Shown: one piece after another, positions 5,989 to 6,754 of the stretch | How positions within the stretch are numbered: the first letter of the stretch is position 1 | How the letters are laid out: each line of letters opens with the position of its first letter | Source: G963674505 sp964575975 | GTDB lineage: Bacteria; Desulfobacterota; Desulfobacteria; Desulfobacterales; SKZT01 | Length of the DNA stretch: 6,754 nt | Reading direction: 5' to 3' | Assembly: GCA_964575975.1 (NCBI GenBank) | Contig: CAZNTU010000279.1 | Span: 1-6,754 of the forward strand | Notes under the pieces: generated by a model | Told to the model about the DNA's origin: nothing | The model's input: only the letters and a program-made list of their open reading frames with translations | Databases searched by the model: none | Position numbers and translations under genes: made by a program

Positions 5989-6031
5989 TGAATACACGCC
6001 AAAAAAACAAAATAAAAACAGGTGAAAAAAC

Positions 6032-6331
6032 ATGATTGGCTATAGAAAAGACGAATTGATGAGTTCAACCGATATCGTGAGAAATTTCAGTTCGGTCCTC
6101 GACAGTATTCGAAATCGCGAAAAGGATAAAATCGCCGTCATGCGAAAAAACAAAATGGAGGCGGTTATCGTATCCGTCGAAGAATATGAGAAAATGCAAG
6201 AAGCGGTAGAACTTTTCGAACACGCCAGAATATATGAAATCGTAAAAAAGAGAGAAAAGACACCGTTGGAGGATTATGTCGGGTTTGATCAACTGCTCGC
6301 GGACCAGGGATTGACCGACGATGATCTATGA
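6032..6331 (+). CDS. Phd/YefM-family antitoxin of a type II toxin-antitoxin pair
   Basis: A 99-residue antitoxin. In this family the N-terminal half dimerises and binds operator DNA, and the flexible C-terminal part wraps the toxin. The fit is visible in STDIVRNFSSVLDSIRNREKDKIAVMRKNKMEAVIVSVEEYEKMQE (12-57): a short helix followed by the IAVMRKNKMEAVIVSVEEYEKM strand-helix typical of Phd/YefM. Residues 58-99 are charged and end in TDDDL, as expected for a toxin-neutralising tail. Start: ATG at 6032 has AGGTG 7 nt upstream; a second ATG at 6059 (Met10) has no ribosome site. The last 11 bp overlap the toxin gene, which implies translational coupling. It is divergent from the transporter operon and visibly richer in A than those genes, suggesting separate ancestry. 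By analogy with the family it probably represses its own promoter, alone and in complex with the toxin. Confidence 0.88.
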   Translation: MIGYRKDELMSSTDIVRNFSSVLDSIRNREKDKIAVMRKNKMEAVIVSVEEYEKMQEAVELFEHARIYEIVKKREKTPLEDYVGFDQLLADQGLTDDDL

Positions 6332-6635
6332 AATTCGCATCCATCCCAAGGCTGCCGAGGAAATAGACAAACTGGACAACTCCTTGAAAATCCCCGTTCT
6401 CAAGCAGATAAAAAAATTGTCCCGACATCCTGAACTAGGGCTTCCGCTCGGCAACAAGCAAGGACTCGATCTTTCGGGATATAGAAAATTGTACGCGGAA
6501 AACAAGAGAATCAGGATTGTCTACAAAATTTTCGAGGAAAAAATTATAGTCCGGATAGTCGCGGTAGGTAAACGCGAAGATATGAAAGTGTACAAAGAGG
6601 CCGCCGTTCGGATTGTGGAAGACAGTGAACTTTGA
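6321..6635 (+). CDS. RelE/ParE-superfamily toxin (RelE-like mRNA interferase)
   Basis: A 104-residue toxin, the usual RelE length. RelE toxins cut mRNA in the ribosomal A site; ParE relatives instead poison gyrase. The sequence reads as RelE-like: MIYEIRIHPKAAEEIDKL (1-18), a helix with a basic face (KIPVLKQIKKL, 23-33), GYRKLYAENKRIRIVYKI (53-70), and the C-terminal IVAVGKREDMKVYKEA (79-94). The basic residues Arg55, Lys56, Arg63, Arg65, Lys84 and Arg85 with Tyr91 occupy places like those of the catalytic and RNA-binding residues of RelE, so the toxin looks intact. It starts inside the antitoxin gene (ATG 6321, 11-bp overlap). No good ribosome site is seen apart from an AGGGA about 10 nt upstream, consistent with coupled and lower translation. 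RelE rather than ParE activity is inferred from the GKRE-x-MKVY tail, not proved. Confidence 0.87.
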   Translation: MIYEIRIHPKAAEEIDKLDNSLKIPVLKQIKKLSRHPELGLPLGNKQGLDLSGYRKLYAENKRIRIVYKIFEEKIIVRIVAVGKREDMKVYKEAAVRIVEDSEL

Positions 6636-6754
6636 TGCAGTGCCGCCTCCTTGCTGCCAACCCCTTACGGCTGGGGCGATGAAAACGGCACCGCAAACAC
6701 GCCAATAATTCCGCCGGTTTTCGTTCCGCCAAAACGCCTCGATGTCGGGGGTAG
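6636..6754. other. Non-coding tail with weak nested inverted repeats
   Basis: No gene with a credible start, ribosome site or recognisable product is visible in these 119 bp on either strand. GTGCCG at 6640-6645 is complementary to CGGCAC at 6686-6691, and between them CCCC (6661-6664) can pair with GGGG (6673-6676). The loop sizes make this only a weak structure, and no T-run follows to support a terminator for the toxin-antitoxin operon. Confidence 0.3.

Noticed and set aside
5816..6025. A 69-codon plus-strand open frame in the divergent promoter region
   Set aside because: It covers both predicted promoters and the dyads, lacks a clear ribosome site, and has no recognisable content.
6640..6700. 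Integron attC-like site after the toxin-antitoxin pair
   Set aside because: A GCCAAC-like left core is present, but there is no matching GTTRRRY right core and no proper stem, so the cassette idea is unsupported.
6544..6732. Minus-strand 62-codon open frame at the right end
   Set aside because: It begins at a TTG without a ribosome site, overlaps the toxin gene antisense, and resembles nothing recognisable.

Overview
The window comes from a bacterial chromosome of moderately high GC content. Its main content is a minus-strand operon for a peptide/nickel-type (Opp/Dpp family) ABC importer, read from right to left. A divergent plus-strand type II toxin-antitoxin pair sits at the right end. The substrate-binding protein has an N-terminal membrane-type segment with no lipobox cysteine, which fits a periplasmic, Gram-negative-style system better than a Gram-positive lipoprotein. 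The phylum cannot be fixed from the sequence. The GC-rich hairpin repeat and the heptamer repeats between two permease genes are of a kind I associate with large, repeat-rich environmental bacterial genomes, but that is memory and not a search result.

Layout of the operon, in transcription order (right to left): a predicted sigma70-type promoter with an adjacent dyad (about 5854-5907); a family-5 solute-binding protein (5794-3665); a DppB/OppB-type permease (3658-2699); a 327-bp intergenic region holding a MITE-like palindromic element and flanking heptamer repeats (2698-2372); a DppC/OppC-type permease (2371-1193); a DppD/OppD-type ATPase (1187-150); and the first 48 codons of an OppF/DppF-type ATPase that runs off the left edge (144-1). 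Apart from the repeat-filled gap, neighbouring genes are 5-6 bp apart, so this is one transcription unit encoding a complete importer. The binding protein captures the peptide or similar ligand, the two permeases form the channel, and the two ATPases drive transport. Two of the proteins carry extra material relative to the usual family plan: about 67 residues in the OppC-type permease and about 140 residues in the binding protein.

Right end: a Phd/YefM-like antitoxin (6032-6331) overlaps an RelE-like toxin (6321-6635) by 11 bp. This pair is visibly more A-rich than the transporter genes and has its own upstream region with a perfect -35 hexamer and three ATGCAT hexamers, two of them forming an inverted repeat. 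It looks like a mobile stress/maintenance module placed next to the transporter rather than part of it. The last 119 bp contain no gene I can support.

I found no convincingly new biological system. The best leads are the composite palindromic element inside the operon, the two family-atypical insertions in transporter subunits, and the two candidate operators in the divergent promoter region.
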